Origin: a marine actinobacterium PHSC20C1
Lineage (GTDB): Bacteria; Actinomycetota; Actinomycetes; Actinomycetales; Microbacteriaceae
Assembly: GCA_000153145.1 (NCBI GenBank)
Contig: CH672415.1
Coordinates: 951,208 to 1,015,207, forward strand
Length of the DNA: 64,000 nt
Direction of reading: 5' to 3'
Numbering within the stretch: position 1 is the stretch's first letter; each line of letters begins with the position of its first letter. The translations under genes were made by a program, and so were the position numbers. Below are positions 44,700-54,279 of the stretch, piece after piece. The notes below the pieces were generated by a model. It did no database searches, was not told where the DNA came from, and saw only the letters and a program-made list of their open reading frames with translations.

Positions 44700-45883
44700 A
44701 GGGTCGCAAACCCCAGCTCGCGTGCAATGACCATCATCTGCACCTCAGTCGTACCCTCACCGAGCTCCAGTACCTTCGAGTCGCGATAGTGGCGGGCGAC
44801 AGGGTTCTCGTTCATGAAGCCATAGCCACCAAAGATTTGGGTAGCATCGCGTGCATTATCCATGGCTGCCTCGCTGCTGATCATTTTCGCCAAGCTCGCC
44901 TCCATCTTGAAAGGAACTCCGGCAACCAGTTTGCGGGCTGCGTCGTAGGTTGCCAAGCGTGCACTGTGAACTCGTGCCTGCATCCGCGCAATCTTGAACG
45001 CAATGTGCTGGTTCGACCCAATCGAACGACCAAAGACGTGACGCTCGTTGGCGTAACGAATCGACTCCTCAAGGCAGCCCTGAGCCGCACCCGTGCAGAG
45101 TGCCGAGAAGGCTACACGGCCCTCATCGAGAGTCTCAATGAAGTTAGCGAAACCACGGCCGCGCTCCCCCAGAAGGTTAGCTTCCGGCACGCGCACGTTG
45201 TCAAACGACAGCGGATGCGTGTCTGAGGTGTGCCAGCCCACCTTGTCGTAAGCAGGGTGCACTGTGAAACCTGGCGTACCGTTGGGAACAAGAATGGCGC
45301 TCAGCTCAGGCTTGCCGTTCTCACGGCGCCCCGTCACCGCGGTCACCGTCACAACCTTCGTGATCTCGCTGCCCGAGTTCGTAATGAACTGCTTCGTACC
45401 GTTGATGACCCACTCGCCATCGACAAGCTCTGCAGTCGTCTTCGTTCCTGCGGCGTCAGAGCCAGCATCCGCTTCGGTAAGTCCGAAACCAGCCAGGGCT
45501 TCACCGCGGGCGAGCATCGGAACCCACTCCTGCTTCTGCGCGTCAGTTCCCTGCTTGAAGATCGGCATAGCGCCGAGACCGATACCGGCTTCGAGAGTGA
45601 CCGCGATCGACTGATCAACGCGAGCCAGCTCTTCAATGGCCAGGCACAGCGAAATATAGTCTTTTCCTTGCCCACCGAACTCTTTCGGGAACGGCAAACC
45701 AAAGAGCCCCATCTCGCCCATCTGGGCAATGATCTCGTACGGCAGTTCACGTTTCGTGTCGTACTCGTAGGCCGCAGGTGCTACGACAGTGTCGGCGAAG
45801 TGGCGAACATCTGCCTGCAGCTTCAACTGCTCATCGGTAAGGCCGAGGTGGCTGACTTCGCCGCGGGTAGCATCGTGACTCAT
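44696..45883 (-). CDS. Acyl-CoA dehydrogenase (isovaleryl-CoA dehydrogenase-like)
   Basis: A 395-residue FAD enzyme with the signatures GFGLTEADAGSDAAGTKTTA, NGTKQFITNSG, and QIFGGYGFMNENPVARHYRD near the C-terminus. The catalytic Glu in short-chain enzymes of this type is expected in the C-terminal GEGTTEVQ segment. The gene lies between the carboxylase alpha subunit gene and maoC, with four-base overlaps, as fadE19 does in mycobacteria. Isovaleryl-CoA or 2-methylbutyryl-CoA is the likely substrate. Confidence 0.92.
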   Translation of the reverse strand: MSHDATRGEVSHLGLTDEQLKLQADVRHFADTVVAPAAYEYDTKRELPYEIIAQMGEMGLFGLPFPKEFGGQGKDYISLCLAIEELARVDQSIAVTLEAGIGLGAMPIFKQGTDAQKQEWVPMLARGEALAGFGLTEADAGSDAAGTKTTAELVDGEWVINGTKQFITNSGSEITKVVTVTAVTGRRENGKPELSAILVPNGTPGFTVHPAYDKVGWHTSDTHPLSFDNVRVPEANLLGERGRGFANFIETLDEGRVAFSALCTGAAQGCLEESIRYANERHVFGRSIGSNQHIAFKIARMQARVHSARLATYDAARKLVAGVPFKMEASLAKMISSEAAMDNARDATQIFGGYGFMNENPVARHYRDSKVLELGEGTTEVQMMVIARELGFATL

Positions 45884-47907
45884 GAGGTTTCTCCTTCAGT
45901 GCTCGCTTGTGGCGAATCGATTCGGGCAACAACCTGGTCTCGTGTGACCAGATCGCCAGGCTTCAAACTAATGTCAACAACCCCATCGAGGGTTGCGACA
46001 ACGGGGTGTTCCATCTTCATGGCTTCAATAGTGATTACCGTTTGACCGGCAGTCACCGAATCTCCAGCCGCAACCGCGACAGCAACAACTGTGCCGGGCA
46101 TCGGCGAACGCAACTCTGGGTCAACAACGCCAGCCACTCGTGCGAGAGTGGCGCGGTGGTCAGCAAGGGACTCGGCACGGCCCTGCGAAGTCAACGACCA
46201 CGAAGTGCCCTCGTGCGCAATCCACACCGTGTGACCATCCGTGGAATGTTCGTGCGCACCCTCGGTCTCAATAGCGAGACGGATGCTCAACGCACCCCAC
46301 TCGATACCGGTACTCGTCAGGCGTGCCGGGGTGGTGTCGCCCGCGATCGTAACTTCCGCAGCGCTGGGCGGTCCGGCAACCAAAACCTCGTACACCGTGC
46401 CAGCACACTCAAGACGGTAGCGGGCCGGGCGATGCTGCCCCACACGCCAACCGCTCGGCTGCTGCCAGGGTGAGCCCGGCATCCACCGATGGGAATGGAT
46501 GCTCAGAGCCGCCGCCGCGAGCACTGCAGGGCTCGGCGTCGCAAACTCGATCTCGGCAAGAGCCCGCTCGATGAGGCCAGTGTCGAGCGCACCCGCGCGC
46601 ACGTCGTCGCGAGCAAGGAGCGACCGCAAGAACTCGATGTTCGTCGTCACGCCGAGAATTACAGTATCGGCGAGAGCACGGTCGAGGGAGTGCAGAGCTT
46701 CGGCACGCGTGGCGCCGTGGGCGATGACCTTCGCGAGCATTGGGTCGTAGTTTGCCGAAACGGTGCCGCCCTCGACAAGCGAACTGTCGACGCGCACACT
46801 GGGCGAACCTACGCTGTCCGAACCCACGCTGTCAGCCTCGTGCAGGTGCACGATCTGACCGGCAGAAGGCAAGAAATCGTTGGCGGGATCTTCGGAATAA
46901 ATGCGCGCCTCAACCGCGTGACCGGTGAGCGTCGGCGTCCCCACCGTGAGCTTCTCCCCGGCAGCAATCCGTACTTGCCACTCCACAAGGTCGATGCCCG
47001 TGACCATTTCGGTGACCGGATGCTCCACTTGCAGTCGCGTGTTCATCTCCATGAAGAAGAACTCGTCAGGGGCATTGTCGGAGACAAGGAACTCGACCGT
47101 TCCCGCGCCGACGTAGCTAACGCTGCGCGCGACCTCGCACGCAGCTTCACCGATGCGCTGACGCGTTGCCTCATCGAGCAACGGTGATGGAGCTTCTTCG
47201 ATGATCTTCTGGTGGCGACGCTGCAGCGAACACTCGCGCTCCCCCAAGTGGATGATCGTGCCGTGGCTATCGGCCAGCACCTGCACCTCGATGTGGCGAG
47301 GCTTCTCCACGAGGCGCTCAAGAAAGAGAGTGTCGTCACCAAACGCGGCACTCGCCACGCGACGAGCAGAGTCAAGGGCGCCAGCAACGGCGTCGGGCTC
47401 GCGCACGATCGTCATGCCCTTACCACCGCCGCCAGCGGATGGCTTGATCAGCAGCGGGAATCCGACCTCGGCAGCAGCGGCCACCAGATCGTCGTTCGTC
47501 ATGCCCGGCTCAGCGATGCCGGGAATCACGGCAACCCCGCGTTCGGTGACGTGCTTCTTCGACGCAATCTTGTCGCCCATGATCTCGAGGGCTTCGACAC
47601 CGGGGCCGATAAACGTGATTCCGGCAGCAGCGCACGCCTCGGCCAACTGCGCGTTTTCGGAGAGGAAGCCGTAGCCAGGATGAACCGCGTCGGCATTCAT
47701 GCCCGCAACAGCATGTGCGGCAGCAACAATCGACTCGACCGAGAGGTAGCTGTCGATCAGTACTGCGGCATCCGCCACTTGAACGTGCTTCGCGTCACGA
47801 TCGTGCTCCGTGTACACCGCGATCGAGCGGATGCCCATCGAGTGCAGGGTGCGCGTGATGCGACAGGAAATTTCGCCACGATTGGCGACCAGAACGGCAG
47901 AGAACAT
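45880..47907 (-). CDS. Biotin-dependent acyl-CoA carboxylase alpha subunit
   Basis: A 675-residue subunit with biotin carboxylase and biotin carrier domains in one chain. ATP-grasp signatures include SAGGGGKGM, QVLADSHGTIIHLGERECS and EMNTRLQVEHPVTE. The biotinylated Lys is in EAMKMEHPV near the C-terminus. The frame also allows a GTG at 47916, overlapping the stop of the beta subunit gene by four bases; the ATG at 47907 gives the usual MFSAVLVANRGEI start. With the beta subunit it should carboxylate methylcrotonyl-CoA or a related branched acyl-CoA. Confidence 0.94.
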   Translation of the reverse strand: MFSAVLVANRGEISCRITRTLHSMGIRSIAVYTEHDRDAKHVQVADAAVLIDSYLSVESIVAAAHAVAGMNADAVHPGYGFLSENAQLAEACAAAGITFIGPGVEALEIMGDKIASKKHVTERGVAVIPGIAEPGMTNDDLVAAAAEVGFPLLIKPSAGGGGKGMTIVREPDAVAGALDSARRVASAAFGDDTLFLERLVEKPRHIEVQVLADSHGTIIHLGERECSLQRRHQKIIEEAPSPLLDEATRQRIGEAACEVARSVSYVGAGTVEFLVSDNAPDEFFFMEMNTRLQVEHPVTEMVTGIDLVEWQVRIAAGEKLTVGTPTLTGHAVEARIYSEDPANDFLPSAGQIVHLHEADSVGSDSVGSPSVRVDSSLVEGGTVSANYDPMLAKVIAHGATRAEALHSLDRALADTVILGVTTNIEFLRSLLARDDVRAGALDTGLIERALAEIEFATPSPAVLAAAALSIHSHRWMPGSPWQQPSGWRVGQHRPARYRLECAGTVYEVLVAGPPSAAEVTIAGDTTPARLTSTGIEWGALSIRLAIETEGAHEHSTDGHTVWIAHEGTSWSLTSQGRAESLADHRATLARVAGVVDPELRSPMPGTVVAVAVAAGDSVTAGQTVITIEAMKMEHPVVATLDGVVDISLKPGDLVTRDQVVARIDSPQASTEGETS

Positions 47908-47912
47908 GGCGA

Positions 47913-49514
47913 TCACATCCGGAAGAGGCCGAAGCCCGGCTCAGGCAGCGGGGTTGCCGCGGCGATATCGAGGGCCATGCCGAGCACGTCTCGCGTGTCC
48001 TTGGGATCAATGATTCCGTCGTCCCAGAGGCGGGCTGTCGAATAATACGGGCTGCCCTGGAGTTCGTATTGTTCGCGGATGGGCTTCTCAAACTCGACTT
48101 TGTCTTCGTCGGTGAAGGCTTCTTCGCCGAGCTGATCTCGGCGCACCGTGGAGAGCACTGCAGCAGCCTGTGGGCCACCCATGACCGAGATACGCGCGTT
48201 GGGCCACATCCACAAGAAGCGGGGTGAATAGGAGCGGCCACACATCGAGTAGTTGCCTGCCCCGAACGAGCCGCCGATGACGACCGTGAACTTCGGAACA
48301 CGTGTTGTAGCCACCGCAGTGACCATCTTGGCGCCGTTCTTGGCGATGCCGCCGGCCTCATATTCCTTGCCGACCATGAACCCAGAAATGTTCTGAAGGA
48401 ACAGCAGCGGGATGCCGCGCTGATCGCACAGTTCGATGAAGTGAGCGCCCTTGAGCGCCGACTCGCTGAACAGCACACCGGCGTTGGCAACGATGCCGAT
48501 CGGATGCCCGTGAAGCGTCGCGAACCCCGTGATGAGGGTCGCGCCGTATTCCTTCTTGAACTCGTGGAACTCGCTACCGTCGACGAGACGCGCAATAACT
48601 TCGCGCACTTCGTATGGACTCTGAACGTCGGTGGGCACAACGCCGTAGAGCTCGTCAGGGTTCACGGCCGGAGGACGCGATTCGACAACATCCCACGCGG
48701 GAGCAGCAGGCTTCGGGATCGTCTTGATGATGTCCCGCACGATCTGGAGCGCGTGGCGGTCATCGTCAGCAAGGTGGTCGGTGACGCCCGAGGTGCGGGC
48801 GTGCACGTCTCCCCCACCGAGCTCTTCGGCTGTCACGATCTCGCCGATAGCGGCCTTCACGAGCGGCGGACCACCCAAGAAGATCGTGCCCTGATTGCGC
48901 ACGATGATCGTCTCGTCACTCATCGCCGGAACGTACGCACCACCTGCGGTGCAGGACCCCATAACCGAGGCGATCTGAGGGATTCCCGCGGCCGACAATT
49001 GCGCCTGGTTGTAGAAGATGCGGCCGAAGTGGTCGCGGTCAGGAAAAACCTCATCCTGCATCGGGAGAAACGCGCCGCCCGAGTCAACGAGGTACACGCA
49101 CGGCAGTTTGTTCTCGAGCGCGATCTCTTGAGCCCGTAGATGCTTCTTAACCGTGAGCGGAAAGTAGGTGCCACCCTTGACCGTCGCATCGTTGGAGATC
49201 ACGAGCACAGGGCGAGAGTGGATGAGGCCAATACCGGCAATAACGCCAGCGCCGGGGGCTTGGTCGTCGTAGATTCCATTCGCGGCGAGCGGGGCGATCT
49301 CGATAAAAGGACTGCCCTCGTCGAGCAACTCATCGACTCGATCGCGAGGAAGCAGCTTGCCGCGAGAGACGTGACGTTCGCGAGACTTCTCTGAACCACC
49401 GAGAGCCGTCGTCGCGAGTCGTTCGCGCAATTGCTCGACAAGGCCGCGCATTGACTCTTCGTTAGCCGCAAACGTCGGATGAGACGGTTGGGCGGCGGTA
49501 GAAATTCTCTCCAT
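47913..49514 (-). CDS. Acyl-CoA carboxylase beta subunit (methylcrotonyl-CoA type)
   Basis: A 533-residue carboxyltransferase subunit. The acyl-CoA-binding region has [20 protein letters not shown], and the glycine-rich carboxybiotin-binding regions [16 protein letters not shown] and [20 protein letters not shown] are intact. The ATG at 49514 follows GAAGGTG; the frame continues 11 codons upstream without such a site. It is the first gene of the operon carboxylase beta - alpha - acyl-CoA dehydrogenase - maoC - citE. Twin TetR-type operators lie 37-79 bp upstream. Confidence 0.94.
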   Translation of the reverse strand: MERISTAAQPSHPTFAANEESMRGLVEQLRERLATTALGGSEKSRERHVSRGKLLPRDRVDELLDEGSPFIEIAPLAANGIYDDQAPGAGVIAGIGLIHSRPVLVISNDATVKGGTYFPLTVKKHLRAQEIALENKLPCVYLVDSGGAFLPMQDEVFPDRDHFGRIFYNQAQLSAAGIPQIASVMGSCTAGGAYVPAMSDETIIVRNQGTIFLGGPPLVKAAIGEIVTAEELGGGDVHARTSGVTDHLADDDRHALQIVRDIIKTIPKPAAPAWDVVESRPPAVNPDELYGVVPTDVQSPYEVREVIARLVDGSEFHEFKKEYGATLITGFATLHGHPIGIVANAGVLFSESALKGAHFIELCDQRGIPLLFLQNISGFMVGKEYEAGGIAKNGAKMVTAVATTRVPKFTVVIGGSFGAGNYSMCGRSYSPRFLWMWPNARISVMGGPQAAAVLSTVRRDQLGEEAFTDEDKVEFEKPIREQYELQGSPYYSTARLWDDGIIDPKDTRDVLGMALDIAAATPLPEPGFGLFRM

Positions 49515-49550
49515 CGAACACCTTCGTTCTGCGCAGCTTGTGGCCACTTG

Positions 49551-49593
49551 GGTTAGTCACTACTAACTCAAATTAGGTTAGCGAGCATTAACC
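49551..49593. promoter_or_regulatory. Twin TetR-type operators in the divergent leucine-operon promoter
   Basis: Two 18-bp dyads lie 25 bp apart: GGTTAGTCACTACTAACT (49551-49568; perfect core GTTAGT-N4-ACTAAC) and GGTTAGCGAGCATTAACC (49576-49593). They share the pattern GGTTAG-N6-yTAACy. They are placed between the carboxylase beta gene and the divergent tetR gene, so the TetR protein probably controls both directions. Confidence 0.7.
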
Positions 49594-49613
49594 GAACTGT
49601 CTAGACTCAGAAC

Positions 49614-50189
49614 ATGAACGAGACCCCGACACCGCGAAGCCAAGCGAAAGCGGATCGGCGACAGGCACTCCTCGACGCCGCCGCCAGCCTCTTCGCCGAA
49701 CGCGGCTTCACGCGGGTCTCGCTCGAAGATCTCGGCTCAGCCGCTGGCATTAGCGGCCCAGCCGTCTACCGCCATTTCGATGGCAAACAAGACGTGCTCG
49801 CCGCGATGCTCGTGGATACCAGTACAGACCTCTGCACGGGAGCCAAAACGGTGATCGAGTCAGCAGCCACACCGCGAGCCGCGCTTGAAAGCCTCATTGA
49901 ATTCCATGTTGAGTTTGCACTTGGCAATCCCAACGTCATCCGCGTGCAGGATCGTGACCTTGACAGCCTGACCGACGACGACAAGCACACGGTTCGCGCC
50001 CTTCAGCGCAGCTACGTTGAATTGTGGGTCTCAACACTCGCCCAACTACACCCGGATGCCGCCACAACCGAGCTGCGAACGCGCGCACATGCAACGTTCG
50101 GTCTCATCAACTCGACCCCTCACAGTGGCCGCGCGGACTCTACCCGTGCCGTACTCGAGCGGATGGCTCTGGCGGCGCTCGACGCGTAG
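49614..50189 (+). CDS. TetR-family regulator of branched-chain catabolism
   Basis: A 191-residue repressor. The N-terminal helix-turn-helix reads AASLFAERGFTRVSLEDLGS and GISGPAVYRHFDGKQDVLAA. The C-terminal helical domain, which would bind an acyl-CoA or similar ligand, ends with MALAALDA. A TetR gene sits divergently next to the same gene set in mycobacteria, so acyl-CoA-responsive control of the operon is inferred. It is not known whether the bkd genes further right are also its targets. Confidence 0.92.
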   Translation: MNETPTPRSQAKADRRQALLDAAASLFAERGFTRVSLEDLGSAAGISGPAVYRHFDGKQDVLAAMLVDTSTDLCTGAKTVIESAATPRAALESLIEFHVEFALGNPNVIRVQDRDLDSLTDDDKHTVRALQRSYVELWVSTLAQLHPDAATTELRTRAHATFGLINSTPHSGRADSTRAVLERMALAALDA

Positions 50190-50284
50190 GGGCTTCTCGC
50201 AGCTTCACCATAGGGTTCTGATAGGTACGGCCCGCAAGCTTCATTCCACATCCGGAGACTCCGGAGATGACGGAAGGAAGCACG

Positions 50285-50740
50285 ATGAAAAAGAAACTGA
50301 TCGCAGGGGCGGCCGGCGTAGTTCTGGCCTCGAGTGTTGCACTGGTCGCAGCCCTGCCCGCCAACGCTGAAACTCTCACCCCGACAGCGGAAAGCTCCAG
50401 CGCCTCCGAGACAGGCGGCACCACGTCCGAGCACCGCGCAGGCCATGGCCACCGCAGCAAGGGATTCGACGCGGAGGCACTAGCCACCAAATTGGGGCTG
50501 ACCGAGACCGTCGTCGCTGACGCCGTTTCAGCGGTGCGTGAGAGCGCGGAACCCGCTCCGCGTCCGGCTTCCGATGCCACCGAGGAGGAAAGGACTGCGG
50601 CCAGGGATGCCCACCGAAGTGCCTTTGCTACTGCGTTGGCCACCGAACTGAAGATCGACGAGGCCACGGTGACGTCCGCTTTGACCGATCTCCGGGCCGA
50701 GAAGGAAGCCAACCGCGAGGAACGTCAGTCTCGACACTAG
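50285..50740 (+). CDS. Secreted small helical protein, function unknown
   Basis: A 151-residue exported protein. The signal peptide (MKKKLIAGAAGVVLASSVAL and on) ends at PANA-ET. A Ser/Thr/Gly-rich linker with HRAGHGHRSKG follows, then two similar helical units, LATKLGLTETVVADAVSAVR and LATELKIDEATVTSALTDLR, separated by a Glu/Ala-rich stretch. Such paired units occur in small actinobacterial secreted proteins without known function. GGAAGGAAG lies before the ATG. An inverted GGAGGG/CCCTCC pair follows the stop (50754-50789) and may terminate. Confidence 0.75.
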   Translation: MKKKLIAGAAGVVLASSVALVAALPANAETLTPTAESSSASETGGTTSEHRAGHGHRSKGFDAEALATKLGLTETVVADAVSAVRESAEPAPRPASDATEEERTAARDAHRSAFATALATELKIDEATVTSALTDLRAEKEANREERQSRH

Positions 50741-50794
50741 CGAGACTGTCCATGGAGGGTCGGCGGCGAAACTGCTGCAGGCCCTCCCGGCACG

Positions 50795-52123
50795 TTAGCT
50801 CTCGTCCCAGACCTCTGCGAGAGGAATCGTGCGGTTTAGTACGGCGGAGGCTGCGCGGTGACCGGAAAGCAGCGCAGCCGTGACGGTAGCGGGATCATCC
50901 GTCCAGGTTGCTTCGCCAGCGAGATGGAGCACGCCGCCTACCGGAGTCGCGAGATCGTCATGATCAGATGGCAGAGAACCCGGGAGCATATACGCATAAG
51001 AACCCAGCGAAAAGGGATCCTCGTGCCAAGCGGTGATCTGGACGCTGCTTGGCTGCTCCACTCGGTCACCATACAGTCGCCGCAATTGCTCAAGGACTGA
51101 CTCGGCTATCTGCTCATCGCTCCACTGCCGGATCTCTCGGGCTGCCGGGCCCGCCGCGAACGTCAGCAGAGTGGGCACCCCGTGCAGCGGCGTCAAGTCA
51201 TACCAAGAATGCCAGCGACGCCCCTCAGTGCCCTGTTGTCGGATTGCGTAGACCCCGTCATCCCAGAACTTAGTCGGGAATCGCAAAAAGACCTTTTCGA
51301 AGGCATTCATGGTGAGTCGGCTCAGAGCGCCTGCAACCGGCTCGGGTAGCGGGGGCTCGACAGTAAAGTCGTCCGACTGGAGCACACCGATCGGCACCGT
51401 CACGATCGCGCTGTCTGCCGTTACAGTTGCGAGATTCGACGTGACAGTGACACCCGCGGTAGACCACAGCGTGTGAGAGACGACGTGCTCAAAACGGATG
51501 TCGAGCCCGGCCGCGAGCCGCGCGGGAAGCTGATCGTAGCCCTCAGGAAAGACCACCTCATCGCCGTCGATAACGTCATCGTCCAAGCCGTGTGCGGCAA
51601 GATCGTCGATCCAGGCGCCGTATTGCTCTTCTGTACGGTGTTGCAGAAACTCGCGCACTCGTTCAGCGCGCTCATCGTCCCAGTTGTGAAGTGCGAGCGC
51701 TGACTCGGTTACGTCGCGATACGAGGCATCAGGAGCTGACTGAGCGACCGTGGAAACAAGCGCGGCGTCGATCGCTCGGATGTCATTCGCGAAAGTTTTC
51801 GCTGCGTCAGCCGCAAGTCGCTCGCCATCCGGTGAGTAGTAGGCGATCGGACGGCTGTCTGGCTGATATCCCCCCACCGTGAACTCCACAGTCGGCATGC
51901 CGAAAGCTTCGGCCGCCTCCGCAACGGGATTGGCGGTGATGCCGTGAATCCACGATGCGCCAAGATCTGTGGCTATTCCGCTGGTGCGATCGGTCCACAC
52001 CCGGCCGCCAACGCGGTCACGAGCCTCGAGCACTACAACGCGGCGACCAGCTCTCGCCAGCAACCGAGCTGCAGTCAAGCCAGACACCCCAGCACCAACC
52101 ACGATCACATCGAAGTGCTCCAT
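50795..52123 (-). CDS. Flavin monoamine oxidase family protein
   Basis: A 442-residue FAD enzyme. The N-terminal dinucleotide fold [22 protein letters not shown] is followed by [14 protein letters not shown] and GASWIHG, as in monoamine and polyamine oxidases. The C-terminal FAD-contacting [26 protein letters not shown] is intact. There is no signal peptide. It would oxidise an amine to an aldehyde with release of hydrogen peroxide; the amine is unknown. Confidence 0.92.
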   Translation of the reverse strand: MEHFDVIVVGAGVSGLTAARLLARAGRRVVVLEARDRVGGRVWTDRTSGIATDLGASWIHGITANPVAEAAEAFGMPTVEFTVGGYQPDSRPIAYYSPDGERLAADAAKTFANDIRAIDAALVSTVAQSAPDASYRDVTESALALHNWDDERAERVREFLQHRTEEQYGAWIDDLAAHGLDDDVIDGDEVVFPEGYDQLPARLAAGLDIRFEHVVSHTLWSTAGVTVTSNLATVTADSAIVTVPIGVLQSDDFTVEPPLPEPVAGALSRLTMNAFEKVFLRFPTKFWDDGVYAIRQQGTEGRRWHSWYDLTPLHGVPTLLTFAAGPAAREIRQWSDEQIAESVLEQLRRLYGDRVEQPSSVQITAWHEDPFSLGSYAYMLPGSLPSDHDDLATPVGGVLHLAGEATWTDDPATVTAALLSGHRAASAVLNRTIPLAEVWDES

Positions 52124-52243
52124 TGCCGACCTTCCTCAACAGCGCACCGGCAGCGGTGCCCTCTGAAGCTATCGATCCTGCCGCCGCAGCACAATGTTGG
52201 CTACGGCGAGTTTGGAGTGGCGAGCGGGAACCAGACGGAGGTT

Positions 52244-52801
52244 TTACTCTGCAGGGGTCTCTGCTGCGCCAGTGGCAACCGGCTCACGCTTGGGCACGAT
52301 CCCCATGAGCGAAATGATGACGATCATCGCGGCACCACCAACGAGCGCAATGTCGGCAATATTGCCAATGAAGTACCCGCCGTAGTTGATGAAATCGACG
52401 ACGTGACCGCGGGCGAATCCTGGCTCACGGAACAGGCGGTCACCCAAGTGGGTGATCGCACCGCCCAACAGAAGTCCGAGTGCGAAGGCCCACGCGCGTG
52501 ACTCAATGCGCCAGGCGTATCGAATGATTGCGACGACCGCGATCGCAGCGATGATCGTGAGAACCCACGTGAATTCCTCACCAATCGAGAACGCAGCGCC
52601 GGGATTGTAGACAAGCTGGAACGAAAGGATGTCGCCAATCAACGGAATCACGGTGCCATCACCGAGGTTCGTCTCCGCCCACCACTTGCTGAGTTGGTCA
52701 GCTGCAATCACAACGGCAGCAAGCGCAAACACACCCCACAGCAAACGTCGCGAAACGCGCGAACTAGTGGTGGCCGCAGCGGGGTCGAGATTCTCGGTCA
52801 T
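52244..52801 (-). CDS. lspA: Lipoprotein signal peptidase (signal peptidase II)
   Basis: A 185-residue membrane aspartic protease that removes the signal peptide of prolipoproteins. Four transmembrane helices are evident. The conserved elements are ADQLSKWWAE, YNPGAAFS, the first catalytic Asp in GGAITHLGDRL and the second in FIGNIADIAL. The ATG at 52801 (MTENLDP) is preferred over 52840, which would overlap the bkdC stop. Its substrates should include the binding lipoproteins in this window. Confidence 0.95.
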   Translation of the reverse strand: MTENLDPAAATTSSRVSRRLLWGVFALAAVVIAADQLSKWWAETNLGDGTVIPLIGDILSFQLVYNPGAAFSIGEEFTWVLTIIAAIAVVAIIRYAWRIESRAWAFALGLLLGGAITHLGDRLFREPGFARGHVVDFINYGGYFIGNIADIALVGGAAMIVIISLMGIVPKREPVATGAAETPAE

Positions 52802-52836
52802 AAGACCATTCTTACCTGTCGCAGCCACCCCTCGTG

Positions 52837-54279
52837 TCACACCATCGTCAAGACAGTGCCAGGGTCGTTCAGAATCGCCCCAACATCGGTGAGGAATCGG
52901 GCACCCTGTTCGCCATCAACGAGTCGATGATCGAAAGACAAACTCAGCGTCATCACATCACGCAAAGCAACTTCGCCGTTGTGCTCCCAGGGCATCTTCC
53001 GCACAGCGCCCATCGCCAAAATTGCGGCTTCGCCCGGGTTCAGGATGGGGGTACCGGCGTCAATACCGAACACTCCGACGTTCGTAATCGAGATTGTTCC
53101 GCCATTGAGCGACGCTGGGGTCGCTTTGCTCGCGCGAGCATTGCGTGCCAGCGTTCCGATCGCCTCTGTCAGTTCGGCCAGCGTCATCATGTCGGCGTCC
53201 TTGAGATTCGGCACCATGAGACCGCGCGGTGTTGCGACGGCGATTCCCAGGTTCACGTAACCGAATTCAACGATCTCGTTCGCTTCGGCATCCCAGCGCG
53301 AATTAACTGAAGGGTTGCGCGCAACCCCAATGCAGAGGGCCTTCGCGAGTACCGCAAGCACGGAAGCTGCCGTACCGCCAGCCTTCAGTTTGGCAACGAG
53401 CTCCATCGTTCGCGTCACGTCAATTGTCAAAAACTCGGTGACGTGGGGTGCCGTAAACGCACTAGACACCATGGCCGCCGCTGTCGCTTTGCGCACCGAT
53501 TTAATCGGTGTGCGTTGCTCCCGCGGGCGATCCTGCAGGCGCGAAGGGCGCTGCACTGAGCCAGCCGCTGTAGAACCAGCCTCTGTGGAACCAGACCCTG
53601 CCGCACCAGCCGCCACCGAGCCGGATGCCGTCGAGCTCTCAGACGAAGCCACAGCCTCGTCCGTTGAGCGATTTTCGGCCGCCCGGGTGACGTCATCGCG
53701 CGTGATGACACTCTCGGGCCCTGAACCGGCAATGCTCGTGAGGTCTACCCCAAGATCGTGAGCAAGCTTGCGCACCGGTGGGGTGGTTTTGGTTCGTGCA
53801 ACCACCGGTTCCTCGACAGCAGTCTCGACAGGCGCACTTTCAGTGGCGTCTGCTCGTGCAGTCCGGGCCTTGCGAGTGGGGCGCTTGCCGCTTTCGACGG
53901 CAGGGCCATAACCGACAAGCACCGAATTGCGTTCCGGTGCGGCATCCGCCTTCGTTACTGACACCGGGTCGCCCTCAGCGCCAGCCGATGCTGAGTCACT
54001 CGGAGAATCAGCGCCAGCCGGAGCAGCACCTGCAGCGCCCTCGAGTTCAAATGTCACGATACGAGTTCCAACCGAAACAGTCGCACCGGGTTCGGCATGT
54101 AGCGCCGAAATCTTTCCCGCCACCGGCGAAGGAAGCGAAACGATCGCTTTCGCTGTCTCGACCTCGGCAATCGGCTGATTGAGCGTCACCATATCGCCGA
54201 CAGCAACATGCCACTCAACGATCTCTGATTCTGTGAGCCCTTCACCCAAATCGGGCAGAGCAAATTCCCTAACGGCCAT
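52837..54279 (-). CDS. bkdC: Dihydrolipoamide acyltransferase E2 of branched-chain dehydrogenase
   Basis: A 480-residue core subunit. One lipoyl domain (residues 1-78) carries the lipoylated Lys in VETAKAIVS. A Ser/Ala/Glu-rich linker, a peripheral-subunit-binding domain (VRKLAHDLGVDLTSIAGSG) and a second Ala/Ser-rich linker follow. The C-terminal catalytic domain has FDHRLVDGEQGARFL with the active His. The ATG shares one base with the bkdB stop (TAATG). With bkdA and bkdB it converts branched 2-oxo acids into acyl-CoAs, the entry step to the leucine operon at 43-49 kb. Confidence 0.95.
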   Translation of the reverse strand: MAVREFALPDLGEGLTESEIVEWHVAVGDMVTLNQPIAEVETAKAIVSLPSPVAGKISALHAEPGATVSVGTRIVTFELEGAAGAAPAGADSPSDSASAGAEGDPVSVTKADAAPERNSVLVGYGPAVESGKRPTRKARTARADATESAPVETAVEEPVVARTKTTPPVRKLAHDLGVDLTSIAGSGPESVITRDDVTRAAENRSTDEAVASSESSTASGSVAAGAAGSGSTEAGSTAAGSVQRPSRLQDRPREQRTPIKSVRKATAAAMVSSAFTAPHVTEFLTIDVTRTMELVAKLKAGGTAASVLAVLAKALCIGVARNPSVNSRWDAEANEIVEFGYVNLGIAVATPRGLMVPNLKDADMMTLAELTEAIGTLARNARASKATPASLNGGTISITNVGVFGIDAGTPILNPGEAAILAMGAVRKMPWEHNGEVALRDVMTLSLSFDHRLVDGEQGARFLTDVGAILNDPGTVLTMV

